The notes under the pieces were generated by a model. That model was not told where the DNA came from and ran no database searches. It saw only the letters and a program-made list of their open reading frames with translations. Of a DNA stretch of 64,000 nucleotides, positions 34,068 to 46,697 are shown one piece after another (the stretch's first letter is position 1; every line of letters starts with the position of its first letter). The position numbers and the translations under genes are program-made. Source of the DNA: Diospyros lotus (taxonomy: Eukaryota > Streptophyta > Magnoliopsida > Ericales > Ebenaceae); assembly GCF_014633365.1 (NCBI RefSeq), contig NC_068349.1:34362753-34426752 (forward strand), given 5' to 3'.

Positions 34068-36523
34068 TGTAACACCCCACTTTCCAAGCATGTTATATCT
34101 TAGGATAATTCTAGAATAATAATTTTTTTCTATTCAAAATCATGGCTAAACCATATCGTTCCTCATATCTATCACAAAAATTTCATTTATCTATCTCGAA
34201 TGAGAACATCATAAACATCAATTGCGGAAGCTAGAATCGAACCTTAACTTTAACATTAACCAATAAAAAGGTTATACATCATCACTCTTCAAAACATTCA
34301 TAATTCAAAGTAGTAGAACTTAAGCACATAGGTTACATAACATACATTCATTACATCATGCACTTTGTTAAGTGCCATTTCATGCCTCATTTATCCTCGT
34401 CTTTGCTATAATCTTCATCTGGAACGTTTGAATATTCCAAGACCAAAACCCAAGTTAAATGATGAATCATCTAAGTAAGGGTATATCATTTAATGCACAT
34501 ATATGTATGCAATGCACTTTCATCATTACTCTATGTTTGGGTCGACCGTACCCAACTGTTGCCCGTCATTTTTACAGTCTCCCTGTCAGACCGAGGTGTA
34601 TAGGTGCACCATTGGCAAAGTAACGACATCAGTCCCTAATCCCAAACCCATGCAACGTATGATCGTGAATCTCATCATATTCATATGCATATTTCATCAT
34701 CAGAAAATGTAAATGCACTTTACGTGATGCATAACATACTAAGACATGACAACAAAACATTTGCATGAAACATGATCTTTGGGTTGAACCACCTACCTTA
34801 ATCACACTTTTCAAAATTTCTTAAAATACGTGCCGATCTAAAAAACGTGCGAATCTCCAAATCCTATAGCCAGAGATCTTTTAATCAATAAATGTCCATG
34901 AAATCAATATTTCTGATTTTTCCTAATTTCCTTTATCTTTTCTCCAAATTCCTTCTTCAATAATTCAAAATTAAATATCTCCACAACATTTTTTCTCCAA
35001 TTTTCCTTTGCAAAAATTCATAAAATCATATTCCTACATTTTTGAGTTTTTCTGGAATTTTCCTCAAATTCTTTTTTTTTTTCCTATTTTTCCTAAACTT
35101 ATTTTCTCTTAAAATAATACCTCCTCAACATTTTTCTCCAATTTTTCTTCACGATAAGCCATAAAATAATTTTATAAGGAAAAATAAAAAAGATTAAAAA
35201 AAAACTAACTTGGCACATGCCCTCACTCGTTGGCACGTGAACTCAAGGCTGGCTGGCTCATGATTGCTACGCACCGGTCGTCTTCCTCAATTTTTCGATC
35301 GCTGGCGATCTCCCATACCCGGTTTTCTTTGCACCACTAGATAGCCTCTTTCTAGTCGATCCCTTTGGCACCATTCTTGGCCCGAAACAACCATCAGAGC
35401 TATCCCCAAAAAGCTAAAAACAGACCGAAATTGGTCACCACCTTGCGTCTCCGTCCTCTTTCGAAATACCCTCAAATCAAGTTGAAAAATGCACTAAACT
35501 CTCTAGAAATGAACCTTATGCACTCGAGATTAAAAGCCCCTTATCCAAAGCTCTAGAATCGCTCTCAAACTCACACGATTGGAGGTTTAGTTGTTTAATG
35601 CATTCGGCCTTCTCAACCTTGTTATTTATACTCGATTTCAACGCCTAATCACGCCATACCCAGTCAAATCCATGCCATAAATGCTCGATGATGCCTTACC
35701 CTGCCTCAGATCGTGGAAAATCATCACAATAATCTCTTTCCCGATTTTCTGGAAGCCACGGCCATGCCCGTCGTACATTGCTCGATCTCAGCCATTCCCG
35801 GCTAATCTTCAACCCACATGCTGCCCAATCAATTCCCCAGGCTGAGGGGCCCATGCTCATACCCTCAGGCGGCTTCAATCAGTGCTGGTCGAAGGTTGGC
35901 CAAAGTTGACAGCAACCATCGACGGCCATGGATGCCTCATTCCTTCTTTAACTCTTTTTTTTCACACTTTAGCCTTCTTGATTTTCTATCCCTCTTTTAG
36001 GCCTTTTCATGAAGCCTATTTAGTTCCCAAAAATTCATCGACTATCCTTAGGACTTCCTTTTTCATGCTATACTCTCCGAATCTAGATTCACCATTTTTC
36101 GGCCAAAATTCAAAAATTATACTTAGGCTCGAAACTTAAGCGAAATTGCATTTGATCGCGAATTCCTTTGTTTTCCCTCTAACCTTCTCACATATCATTT
36201 TTATGTAAAGCTTAACTGTCTTTAGGGCCCCGCTGACTTTTCTAGGACTCTCTCATGACTATTCAATTTTCTAAGCTGCTCTTAAGCTGTACCAGAAATC
36301 GTTCTTGATTTGATTTCTTTTGATGCTAAAATCTTATTTCAATATGCTCGTTATGGATATCTCTTTTTTTTTTTTTTGGACATGCAAGTCTTGAGGTATT
36401 CCCTCTTATCGATTCGATTATTTGGGATCTTTAAACTGTCTCATAGATTTTTTTATCAATATCAATTATGCAATATTTCACCAAATAACATCATATTTAT
36501 TTATTTAAAACTGGAATATTACA
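34068..36523. mobile_element. Solo-LTR-like block inserted in the small LTR element
   Basis: It begins tgtaacaccccactttcc and ends ggaatattaca. It is flanked by aaaat (34063-34067) and aagat (36524-36528), a 5-bp duplication with one change. No coding motif appears in its 2456 bp and no internal LTR pair was seen. This fits a long solo LTR, such as those of plant chromoviruses. Other elements starting tgtaacacc cannot be excluded. Confidence 0.65.
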
Positions 36524-37409
36524 AAGATGGTGTCAATGGGAGGTGGTAGTGGAAGCTACAGAAGTATATGGCAGCGACGAAAGTCGCAGACACAAATCTG
36601 GGTAAGAGCTAACATGGTTGGATCTGGGCAGGAGCTAGTATGGTCGGATCTAAGCGTAGTTGAGAGGCGCGACTGGATCTTAGTAAACAAGTCATAGCCA
36701 GATCTAGAGGCAATGACGACTGAAGCTGGGTGATAACGGTGGGCACAAGAGTGGATCTGGGCAATGAAAGAGGCACGGTGGCTGGATCTGTTCAAATATG
36801 AAGGTCAACGACTAAATCTAGATAGATATGAAGGTTTATGATGGATGAATTTGGGCAGATATGAAAGTCGGCGGCCAGCGGGAGATGGCAGCTACCAAAT
36901 TTATGCAAATCTAAAGGTCAATTGTTGTATTTGGGTGGATTTGAAGATTGACAGTTGGATTTGGTTGGTGGCAGCTAGATTTGAGCAAGGTGCGGTCGAA
37001 TCTGAAGATTGACGGTCGGATTTGGGCCAATTTGGTCAGATCTAGGCATCACGCAAAGGAAGTCGGCAGCAACGAAAGTGATGGACAACTACAGTAGTGG
37101 CAGATCTTGAGAAGGCTATCGCGATGAACGGTTGCAAAGCGACAGATCTGAAGAAGGCAATGGTGAGGATGACCGTGGGGCAACAGATCTAGAGAAGGCA
37201 GCGAGATCTTGTGGTTGTTACGGTAGCGACAAACAATGTAGTAAGGAGCTAGAGGCTGTTGCAGTAGGAAAGTGATGCACATTGGATCTGATGGAGATGT
37301 ACACCCGAGCTGGTAGAGGAGATTGGCAGCGGCATGGCGAATGCGACATTGAGGCAGCAAGGAGGCCACCGCTGCAACTAAAGTTTGAGTGGGAGCTCTA
37401 ATACCATAT

Positions 37410-37544
37410 TGAATTAAAGAATTTGAGAGAGCCAAACCCTAGTTAGAGGAAATAAATTTCTCAACAAACAAATACATTGTATACCTATTTATACTAATAC
37501 TAAGTAAGTCATGACGTAAGTATGACATAAATATAAATCTAACA
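37410..37544 (-). repeat. 5' LTR of the small LTR element
   Basis: 135 bp, starts TGTTAGATTTATATTT on the minus strand, followed by tat and the primer site at 37406-37395. Confidence 0.87.
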
Positions 37545-38879
37545 AATTCAAACCTTTTTTTTGTTTTTTGATAAATAACATATTTTATTGTCAATAATAA
37601 TCATATTACCAGATCTCTTTTTAAATGGTGCAACAATTTTTTAATTAATAAAACCACTTGTGTATAGTACAATTGAATTCGTAAAGATTTTAAACATCAA
37701 GAACTGTTATGATTTTGCCCTCTTTTATAGTCAAAAGAAAGAAATAGAGATATTCTTATATAGATTAAGTTTACTTGTACAAAGTTAGCTAAACCAATTA
37801 GGAAAAAGATAAATTTATAATTTAAAATAATAGAATCTCATAATTCATGTAATTCTAGCATTCCACAACCAGATAAGTCCCAAATATATTTCAATCACTA
37901 TATTGGAATCCAACGATGATGAGAGAGGTGTCAATTTTTTTTTTAACTTAAAAAAAGATAAGAAAAATGTCAGTTCATTAGATATTGATTGGCAACAAAA
38001 ATAGGGCAATTGTGGTGAGGCAATTGCAACTTTAACAAAATAAGGTAATGACAGGCAATTAGTGTTCCCTTGTTGCATTTAATTATGAATTATATTATTT
38101 GTATATCATTTATGTACATCTTGAGCTACACAAGACATATAAATAATATAAATATTCCTCGTTTCATTGCACCTCACCACTTTGGGTGAGAATATTTTAG
38201 ATATTAGTACATCATTGTGTAGATCAAGATATACACAATGATATATCAATAATATTTTCCTTCAATTATTAGTATCAAAAAAAGAGTTGCTTTTGATCTA
38301 CCATCACAAGCGAATCTAAATGTGAGCTGCCTTGGGCTGAAGTCCAAAACAACCCACAAAAAAAAAATTAAAATTTTAAGATAGAATCCAACTCAAATTC
38401 AGTTTAACCCATCCCCAACCCAGCTCATTCCCAACCCAACCCACCCTACTTTACAATGTTGGATCCGCCCCGTCTACCATTAACATTCACTGACACCCCT
38501 TTTAGGTTACAAGCGAATAAATTGAGGGTTCACAAGCAAACAAGTCCTTTAGTGACTCTTGTGATCACTATTGTCATTTTCTCCCTTAACAAATTTCTTT
38601 TCTCTTTTTTCTCTTTATCACTTGGGTGCGAGTAGGGCTAGAGCCCAAATAGGTAAAATCCACCTGGGTCCAAGCAAGGAATATTTTCTTATTTATTATT
38701 TTGCTATTTAATTTAGATTAAACTTATTTTAATTTTATTTAATTAACTTAAAAAAAAGTTATCCCAAGGATTTAAGAAAAAATAAACAAACTAATTTAAC
38801 TTAAAAAACAAAAACCGTATTTTTGCATATATTTAACATCCGAGAAGATGATTGTGACGTAAACGCAAACTGCTTCCAC
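37545..38879. other. Intergenic stretch upstream of RAB
   Basis: AT-rich. Nothing supported; short low-complexity tracts only. The promoter of the RAB gene should lie in its right part. Confidence 0.4.
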
Positions 38880-39003
38880 AGATACGACTCCCTCTCCCTC
38901 TCTCTCTCCCCCTCTCTCTGATACTTCAGAATCCGGCAGTTTCTTGCCGGAAAGCTATAGAAATTCCGGCCAGATTTGACCTGTATCGATCACGATCATA
39001 GTC
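38880..39003 (+). promoter_or_regulatory. RAB 5' leader, pyrimidine-rich
   Basis: A CT-rich tract (ctccctctccctctctctct) lies about 100 bp before the ATG, as in many plant 5' leaders. The exact transcription start is not visible. Confidence 0.5.
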
Positions 39004-42000
39004 ATGACTCCGGAATAGTGAGTTCCGTCGATCGTCAAGTGTTTTTTTCGCTTGTTTCGATTGCGCTTGGATTTTAATATAGGTCACACTTAATATGTGA
39101 TAAATTTGTCGACCTCGTACACTACCTTTATATTGTCTGTGTTCGGTTTCTAGTTATGCGATTGTTTATTATTGGTTAATTTGATGCTTTAGTCGAGACG
39201 ATGATTGTTGATGCTGATCTCATCTGTCAACCCTAGATTTGAGAATTATGAACCTAGATCCACTCGTTGTGATTGGATTTAGTTTTGTATTCACTTTGAG
39301 GTCAATTGTGTTGTTTTCAATTATTCTGAACCGTTAGTTCTAATACTAAGGTTTGATCGGTTTCAGGTATAGAATATCAATGATACATGGATCCAGAGGT
39401 CTTTGTAATGTACATCAGTTGTCATCAATACTAATAATATTGGTGTTGCCTTTGATAATGGACTGAAATTTGTAAACAACACTCACCCAAGGGGAAAAGT
39501 TTAGAAATGTTGATACTTCAAAGGTCTAACATAAGGGGTTTTGGGTATAATCTAGATATTGGGATATTACTTGGATTCATAATAACTTATATCTTCTGGA
39601 TTTTTTGAGTTGCTGCCGCTTGAAGTGCCTCATTAATCAACCTAATTAAGTTTAGGAAAAAGGTCCGGCAGGTGTATGTCATGCATACCATCATTAGTGA
39701 GTAGTCCAACATTTAATATCCAAAGCAGTTTAATGGGAAGACAAAGATGGTTGGCCATTCACCTCTTGGTGTGCCTTGAATGTTGCTGTCACCAAATTGT
39801 ATTGGAAAGTGAACCAATTTGTTCTGTTATAGTTCTGATTTTTAGGATTAGATACCATTTCCAAGGGCTGCAGATTTAAGGAGGGTTGTAAGAGATGTGG
39901 ATGTGCGCGTGGATTATGCCTTTTCAGTTGGCTCCATTGATATTTTATCGTTAGAGTGGTGTTGATTTTTGACTTAGTAATGTCTCTTTTTTGCGACTAC
40001 AAGTATAATTTTATCATCTTATGCTGTTCACTCTAATCTCATAGTATAAGTTGTCTTGTGGTGGTTAATGTCATAAAGTCAGTTCTACACTTGGATAAAA
40101 CCTTGAAATCTTTCTTATGTCGCTCCAGTAAAAGTTTCTGGTTATAATTCCCGTAAAACCTTGGAATTTATCATTGTTTACAATCATGAGCTCACTAAAA
40201 TCTGGTTGTAAGTTGTATATGGACACTGGGAGTTAATGCATAGTTGGTAGCATGACTATAGATGTATGAATTACAGAGTACAAACTAGTGAAATTTTAGT
40301 CCAGGATACTTGTGTTTGTTTTTTTTCTATCCATGAACATAGACATTTGTCACAATCTCAGGGGTAGGAAGGGAATATTAATAAATTACAGTTATAATAA
40401 TTATATTTATTAGTCAGTTATATTTGTAACAGTTACTTAGATGGTAGTTGTTGTAATAGTCAGTTATTATAACAGTTAGACAGTTAAGGAGAGGGCTATA
40501 TATGTAACCTAAGGTGATAGGAGAAGGGGGAGGGAATAACAGAATTATCTAGAGTTGGGTTTGGACAATTATGGAATTCTGGACAGAATAGAATAGAAAG
40601 AGAGAGAGAGAGAGATAAATAAAGAGAGATAAAATAATAGTTCTGTTATTCCATCCCCCTTCTCTTATCACCTTAGTTTACATATATAGCCATCTCCTTA
40701 ACTGTCTAACTGTTACAATAACTAATTATTATAACAACATATAACTGAATATTACAACAACCACCATCTAACTAACTGTTACAAATATAATTGACTAATA
40801 AATATAATTATTACAACTGTAATTTATTAATATTCCCTTCCTACCCCTGAGATCGTGACAACATTCTTCATCCTTCAGCTCTTGATCATCATCTACAACA
40901 GAATTCAAGCCTTAATCCTGTTATGTGAGGTTGGTTATATGAATTCAAGCTCACCAGTCATTTTTATCTATGGCCTTGTCTTCTATAAGGACCTTATAAC
41001 TCATATCATATTTAAGAGTTCTACAAAGTTTTTCTTGGTTTTCCTCTACCTCAGTTGCTAAATACTTGTTCCATTCCTTACCTCACGGTCATCCAGTCTA
41101 TTAAATTGTTCTCAATGCTGAAAGGTTTAAGGGTGGTTAAACTTGTGTCTTACGCTCTATCTAGGGTGTATCTCGTGGTTCATTCTTATGTTAAGACATG
41201 TTAACTGGAAAACTTGTTAATGGAAATGTAGAACTCTTAAACTGTGTGACTAGAAGGCCCAGAGTCTAAACAACTGATTTTTATGTAATCATTATTATTT
41301 ATTAGTGAGGTTGTTAACTTTACCTTTTCTTGTGCCAAAAAACAAATAAGTAGAAAATGGGGAGACAGATAGGAATTGACTGAGAATGTGTTTAATCTTT
41401 TGTGATATTACTAAAAAGGGCATCCCAGTGCACAAGGATCCCTGTTTTGCGAGTGTCATAATTCTATGCATCCTTCCCTTGCTTTTGTGATAGTCCTGAT
41501 ACCAATTTTTTTTTTTCTGAATTCCCTTTTGCAGTGACTATCTGTTCAAGCTTTTGCTCATTGGAGATTCTGGTGTTGGCAAATCATGTCTCCTTCTAAG
41601 ATTTGCCGTAAGTTATTGGAATCTAGTTTAAACTGAACCTTGTGAATTGTAGTTGCTGGTGTATCTTTTTTAATGCAACTAAATAATTTTTCTACACATC
41701 TTTGGTTCTGCTTTCCTAGTTACTTGTGAAGTATAAATTTATTTGCTCTGCCCATATGATTTGCCATAAGTTATTGGAATGTTAGTTTAAAGTGAACCTT
41801 GTGAATTGTAGTTACTTGTGTATCTTTTTTAATGCCACTAAATAACTTTTCTACACATCTTTGGATCTTCTTTCCTAGTTATTTGTGAAGTATAAATTTA
41901 TTTGCTCTGCCCAACACATCTTTGGATCTGCTTTGCTATTTATTTTTTCACCATCAAAAAGTTATTATTCATGGTTAACTGTATTCATGATCTTCAAGAA

Positions 42001-44392
42001 GGAAACTGACTCATGCCTGTTGCAAAATATTAAAACACTGCTGCTTTAAACAGTCAGATGGTGTTGCAGCAATCTGCTATGGGCTAGCATAACTGTGGGC
42101 TAGCTTTAATTATTGGGAGGAATTGGTTGATGAGAAGAACTGGAAATAAATAACTGGATCTTGTGGTTAAGCAATGGAGGGGAAGAGAAAAGTTGCAGTA
42201 TCAAATTTACTAGGACTTGAGGATGCAATACCTATACAGACTCCGAAGTTCTTTAATCAAAATAGAACTCTTTAATTGGATGCACTGGCAGTAAATTTTT
42301 TTACCCAAATGAGTTACTAGATCACCACACTATGATTGATATAAGATGATGGGTTCAGGTTTTGTGTCTGATTTTTTACACAGACAAATACATCAAATTC
42401 AACTCAAAACAAAATCAATGGCCACATGTTATCTTAGCTAAGCGAGGCATCTTTCAATTGATTATTTTTTATCCTAGATTTTAGTTGATCAGCATAGAAT
42501 GTAATGTATCTCTGTGACCAACATCTATAAAGCATCTTTGCTGCCTGCGTCATTGCACTCATTATAGAAGTTTCTTGGCTCAGATAGAGTTGTGTGCATT
42601 TTTGTTGGCTCTACCCTGTTTTAATACCTCGGATTTTGATGGTTCATTGATTCATTTTCTATGTATAGGATGACTCATATTTGGAGAGTTACATAAGCAC
42701 CATTGGAGTTGATTTTGTGAGTAAATATTACAGAATTGTTAACTTCTCAGCTTGGTTTTACATTTTCAATTAAGTTTTTATGATCTCCTATGTTTTTCCT
42801 TGTAGAAAATACGCACTGTGGATCAAGATGGCAAAAGTATCAAACTTCAAATTGTAGGTTTCTGATTGCTTTCTAAATCTTCTCCATTGATCCTCATTTT
42901 GTGTTGACTGGCATGGATCCTGCTGGGATCCTATCATTTTATATTGGTGCGTTCCCCTGTTAGAGGGAAAATGGGCAGACATTTTGTTGTACCCAAAATT
43001 TATCTGAAGATAGCCATATTCTTCATCTAGCATTTGTTAATGGCTTCATAATCATAACTCTCTTTTCTCTTTAACATTTAACAATCAAATGCATGCTCAT
43101 CTTTCTTGAGCTGTTGTGTTTTATCCTCTTTGGAAATCACTTAATTTGCTTCTTTAAATTACATGCAGTGGGACACTGCAGGGCAAGAACGTTTTAGGAC
43201 AATCACTAGCAGCTATTACCGTGGAGCACACGGTATCATTGTGAGTTTTTTATTAGGAAAAGTTATCCTGTTAGCTAATTGGTATGTCTGCATAATCCTT
43301 CTAGCTTTAAGACTAATTTGCCTTTCTGTGGATTTTCTTATAGGTGGTTTATGATGTCACAGATCAAGAAAGCTTCAATAATGTCAAACAGTGGCTCAAT
43401 GAGATTGATCGATTTGCAAGTGACAATGTCAACAAACTTCTTGTTGGAAACAAGAATGATCTCACTGCAAATAAAGTTGTCTCTTATGAAACAGCCAAGG
43501 CAAAATGACCTCTGTGCACTTGAGTATCATATTAGTAACTTGAAAAGACATTAGACTTGCCTTAATAAGATAGATTCAAACGTGTTTATTTCATGTCTTT
43601 TAGGCATTTGCTGATGAAATAGGCATTCCATTCATCGAGACCAGTGCAAAAGACGCAACTAATGTGGAGCAGGCTTTCATGGCTATGGCTGCTGCAATAA
43701 AAAACAGGTAGGTGCTACTGTAGGCAATTTTTTTGTTTTTATCAATACAAACAGAAGTAACCATGCCGCAAGCTTTGCCACACAGTTTAACAATTTTCTG
43801 TGAAAAATGATTTCTTTGTAAATGCTGAGTTTGCTACCAATTTGTTCCCGAATCTTGTGGCGCTGGTGGGAGTGGGGATTACTTACCTCCTGAGGAAGGT
43901 CAATGAAATGCCCTCTCGGGAAGTTAAAAAGGGCTTAAGTGAACTCATTAATAAATATCGGGTTTGGTTTTTTCACCCTTCAGCTCTTATTTTGTTCCCT
44001 CTCATTTCGTTTTTGAGATTTGGTAGCATTGGGGTGGCAAGCCCAAAACCAAACTCAAACCTTATCATATAGACAAAAGCCGAAACAGCAAATTTATAAT
44101 AAGTAGGCTGGTCAGTTAGGCGCATAGTTGAAACCCAGTACTATCTTTTTTTTGCAATTGCTGTGCTCTATTTCTGTTTCCATAATTTTTTGATAGGCCT
44201 ACCAGTACCATCAAAACTGATCAACATTTACATCTGATCAGTTTCTACTCTGCTTTGCATATTTTGAGTACAAATAGCTGTGTTTCTGATTTCAGGATGG
44301 CAAGCCAACCGGGCATGAACAATGCCAAGCCCCCAACCGTTAATATCCGAGGACAGCCTGTCACGCAGAGCAGCGGTTGCTGCTCTTCTTAA
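39004..44392 (+). CDS. RABD2: Rab GTPase of the RABD2/Rab1 type
   Basis: Coding exons: 39004-39017, 41535-41607, 42669-42716, 42806-42853, 43169-43240, 43344-43499, 43604-43707 and 44296-44392. They sum to 612 nt, 203 residues plus stop, the usual length. Motifs include the P-loop GDSGVGKS (residues about 15-22), effector region [29 protein letters not shown] and a C-terminal CCSS for double prenylation. Rab1/RABD proteins control ER-to-Golgi vesicle transport. The first coding exon holds only 14 nt and is followed by a 2.5-kb intron. Intron 6 has a GC donor (43500-43501). All other introns are GT-AG. Assignment to RABD2 over other Rab1-like subgroups rests on the start and tail. Confidence 0.96.
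40348..40860. mobile_element. Fold-back element in RAB intron 1
   Basis: The arms (about 40348-40545 and 40639-40860) are inverted copies, beginning tgtcacaatctcaggggtag and ending with the inverse. A perfect 5-bp duplication, acatt, flanks it (40343-40347 and 40861-40865). TG and CA ends plus a 5-bp duplication are LTR-like, while the inverted arms are not. The centre holds a GA-rich tract. Confidence 0.85.
40945..41070. repeat. Diverged copy of the 932-1470 repeat family
   Basis: It shares gtcttctataagga, a tcatatcatatttaagagtt block and aagtttttcttgg in the same order as the units at 1040-1120. Confidence 0.55.
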
Positions 44393-45803
44393 GCAAAAGA
44401 CCAGGTCCTATTGCACTCTGCGTAGGCTGATGCTCCTCCATAGCATGTAACAGACCGTGATCGTAAGGGAAAGCCTACTCTTAACTCGAACTCGTCCATC
44501 ATCTAGGTTTACTTTCCGCATGGTGCTCTCGAAATCTTTTTAATCCTATTATTTGGCTAAGAAAGCATGTAGAAGCATTCGTTTCAAAATTGTTCTTTCT
44601 GTTTTATATTCTACTTCTAAGTACAGCTCTTCATGGTTCAGGAGTGGCCAAAAACCCGTAAATAGTTAGGATTGAAGTGCAAAAATATGTTTTCTGTTTT
44701 TATAGCCCATTTAGTCAAGTGAAGTGCATTCATATTGTAATTTAATTGATCGAACAGCATTAGCAGTTTTTCATTTATGATGAAAAGCTTATTTGAGGTG
44801 ACGAACTCAACAGTAGGATTGATCTTGATCAACCTCTCCCCAAGTACTACTGAAGTTAATGCTGCTATTTTTTGGGTCCACGACTCAAATTTGCATGGAT
44901 GAGAACAGATAATTAAACAAATGTTGTGAAGATTAGAAAACGGTTCCAAAAGAAAAAAATTGATCAGATTTTATTTGAACTGACCAATCGGACGACCTGC
45001 CCCAATTTGACTGCGCCCCCAACAGTCGCACCGGACGCATTATTAGTACGTCAATCCCTGAGAGAAAGCAAGCATGGTTGCTTTTTGAAGATCGGCCACT
45101 TGCTTGCCAATGAGAATCAAGAGGTTTTTATTGTTAAATTTAACTTAATTAAATTAAAATTTCATTAACATTACATGTGATGTAAGAAATGTCCGAACAA
45201 AAAAAAACATTAAAATTATTTTTTTTTTAAAATTACATCAATTTAAACTCCCTTGACTTTTATATTTCCAAACCTAATATTATCTTTTAAATAATTAAAA
45301 TATCTTTATTCATCTCTTAAAAAACTCTAGGTTCGCAATGGAATCGTCCATCTCAGACCTAGGTCTAAATTTGTTGTTCATCAAGATTCCAAATAAACAT
45401 GATATGGCAAGAGGATAGGGATAAAAAAAAAAAAAAAAAAAGGTAATATATTTAGAGGTAAATTAGTCTTTTTGCTTTTCATTTTAACAAGGAAACTCTT
45501 TTTAAGTGTAATTTTTTAAAAATACAAAAGAAAAAATATAATTTATTGGTGAAATTTACTTGCCTTTCTAAAACCACAACAAAATTTCCATTCACGTGAC
45601 AAACCACAGTGAAGTTACTTCTTTTTCAAACATTGGATATTATATTCAAAAGATTTTAAGATTTTCATCCCCCTTATGTTACAATTCTGAAACCATAAAT
45701 ACAGGTACGTACACATTTGATGAACTAATTTCACGAAAAGGACTAGAGATACAAAAAGATGTCTTAACAGAACACTACAAGTAGTGACACTATAACGCAA
45801 CAA
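44393..45803. other. RAB 3' untranslated part and intergenic stretch
   Basis: The first 200-250 bp after the stop are probably the RAB 3' UTR. Beyond about 44640 I see AT-rich sequence with A and T runs (for example 45424-45441) and no gene. The minus-strand open frame at 44638-44949 matches nothing known to me. Confidence 0.4.
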
Positions 45804-45812
45804 AAACCCAAA

Positions 45813-45912
45813 GGGAAATTCTATCCCCAACCTGTGAAATTACTCTTCACAACTCACCCCATGTAAAATCCTCCACTAATTTTAAAATTTCAATTTTAAC
45901 TCTAGCTGTAGC

Positions 45913-45949
<37 letters not shown>

Positions 45950-46608
45950 GGTCGGCTGCCATGGCCGACCCACACACACCATTCGGCCATAGTAGCGACA
46001 CAGAGAGAAAGAAAGAGAAAAAAAAAGAGAGAGGGGCCGACCCCCCCCCCCCCCCCACATACACACACACACACGCATGACCGCAGTCATGGCAGCCGCG
46101 ACCATGAAACCTAGCCATGGCAACAGTCGGGGAACCTAGCGTTCCCCAACTTGGGGCGATGGTGGCGGTATCGCGGTTACCATCATCGTGGCTGACGAAG
46201 GCAGCGATGCTGCCATCGTCGTCGAGATGGGGAGGGGTCGAGGCGCACCTCGCGGTGCAGGGGTTTTAGCAACCCCCACATCACAAGGTGCGAAGGTTTC
46301 TGATGGCCGTGGATAGGTGTGTGTGTTGGGCTAGGTTCCATGGCCGCGACCATGCTGTGTGTGAGTGTGTATATATATATGTGTATAGGTCGACTATGGC
46401 TGACTCCCTCTCTCTCTTTCTTTCTCTCTGTGCGGCTTCCATGACCAAATTGTGTGTGTGTGTGTGGGTCAGTCATGGCAGCCAACCCACTCTCTCTCTC
46501 TCATATCTGCTACAGCTGGGGTTAAAATTGAAATTTTAAAATTAATGAAGCATTTTGCATGGAGTGGATTGTGAAGAATAATTTCATGGGTTGGGGATAG
46601 AATTTCCC
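45813..46608. mobile_element. MULE-like fold-back element
   Basis: The terminal inverted repeats are about 88 bp long, starting gggaaattctatccccaacc. They are flanked by a perfect 9-bp duplication, aaacccaaa (45804-45812 and 46609-46617). Inner parts are also roughly inverted (ctagccatgg, gcgaccatg), so the 796-bp element can fold almost fully. It contains GA, CA, GT, CT and C runs. Open frames inside come from these simple repeats and are not taken as genes. Confidence 0.9.
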
Positions 46609-46697
46609 AAACCCAAATTGGTACTTCCCAACTAACCTGTAGCAATTTCTTGTCGAATGAACTTGTCAAACACCATAAGAGGAATATTTGGTCCACT

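Larger units (their letters stand above)
33208..37544 (-). mobile_element. Small non-coding LTR retroelement (TRIM/LARD-like)
   Basis: LTRs lie at 37410-37544 (5', 135 bp) and 33208-33366 (3', 159 bp), both TG to CA on the minus strand. A primer site tggtattagagc lies at 37406-37395, three bases from the 5' LTR. A purine tract (gcttgagggaaag) precedes the 3' LTR. The 3' LTR has about 30 extra bases. No coding block was recognised. The interior is full of loosely repeated gatctg, ggctggat and ggtcggat motifs. A 2.46-kb block (34068-36523) was inserted later; without it the element is about 1.9 kb. No target duplication was seen. Confidence 0.8.

Noticed and set aside
35287..36139. Overlapping open frames on both strands in the 34068-36523 block
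   Set aside because: Short, without motifs, and inside a solo-LTR-like insertion.
38060..38300. Possible copia LTR and primer site (tagtatcaaaa)
   Set aside because: The match to a Met-tRNA primer site is poor and there is no second LTR or coding part.
45847..46539. Several open frames inside the MULE-like element
   Set aside because: They translate microsatellites (GA, CA, CT runs) in several frames and follow the inverted repeat, not a gene.
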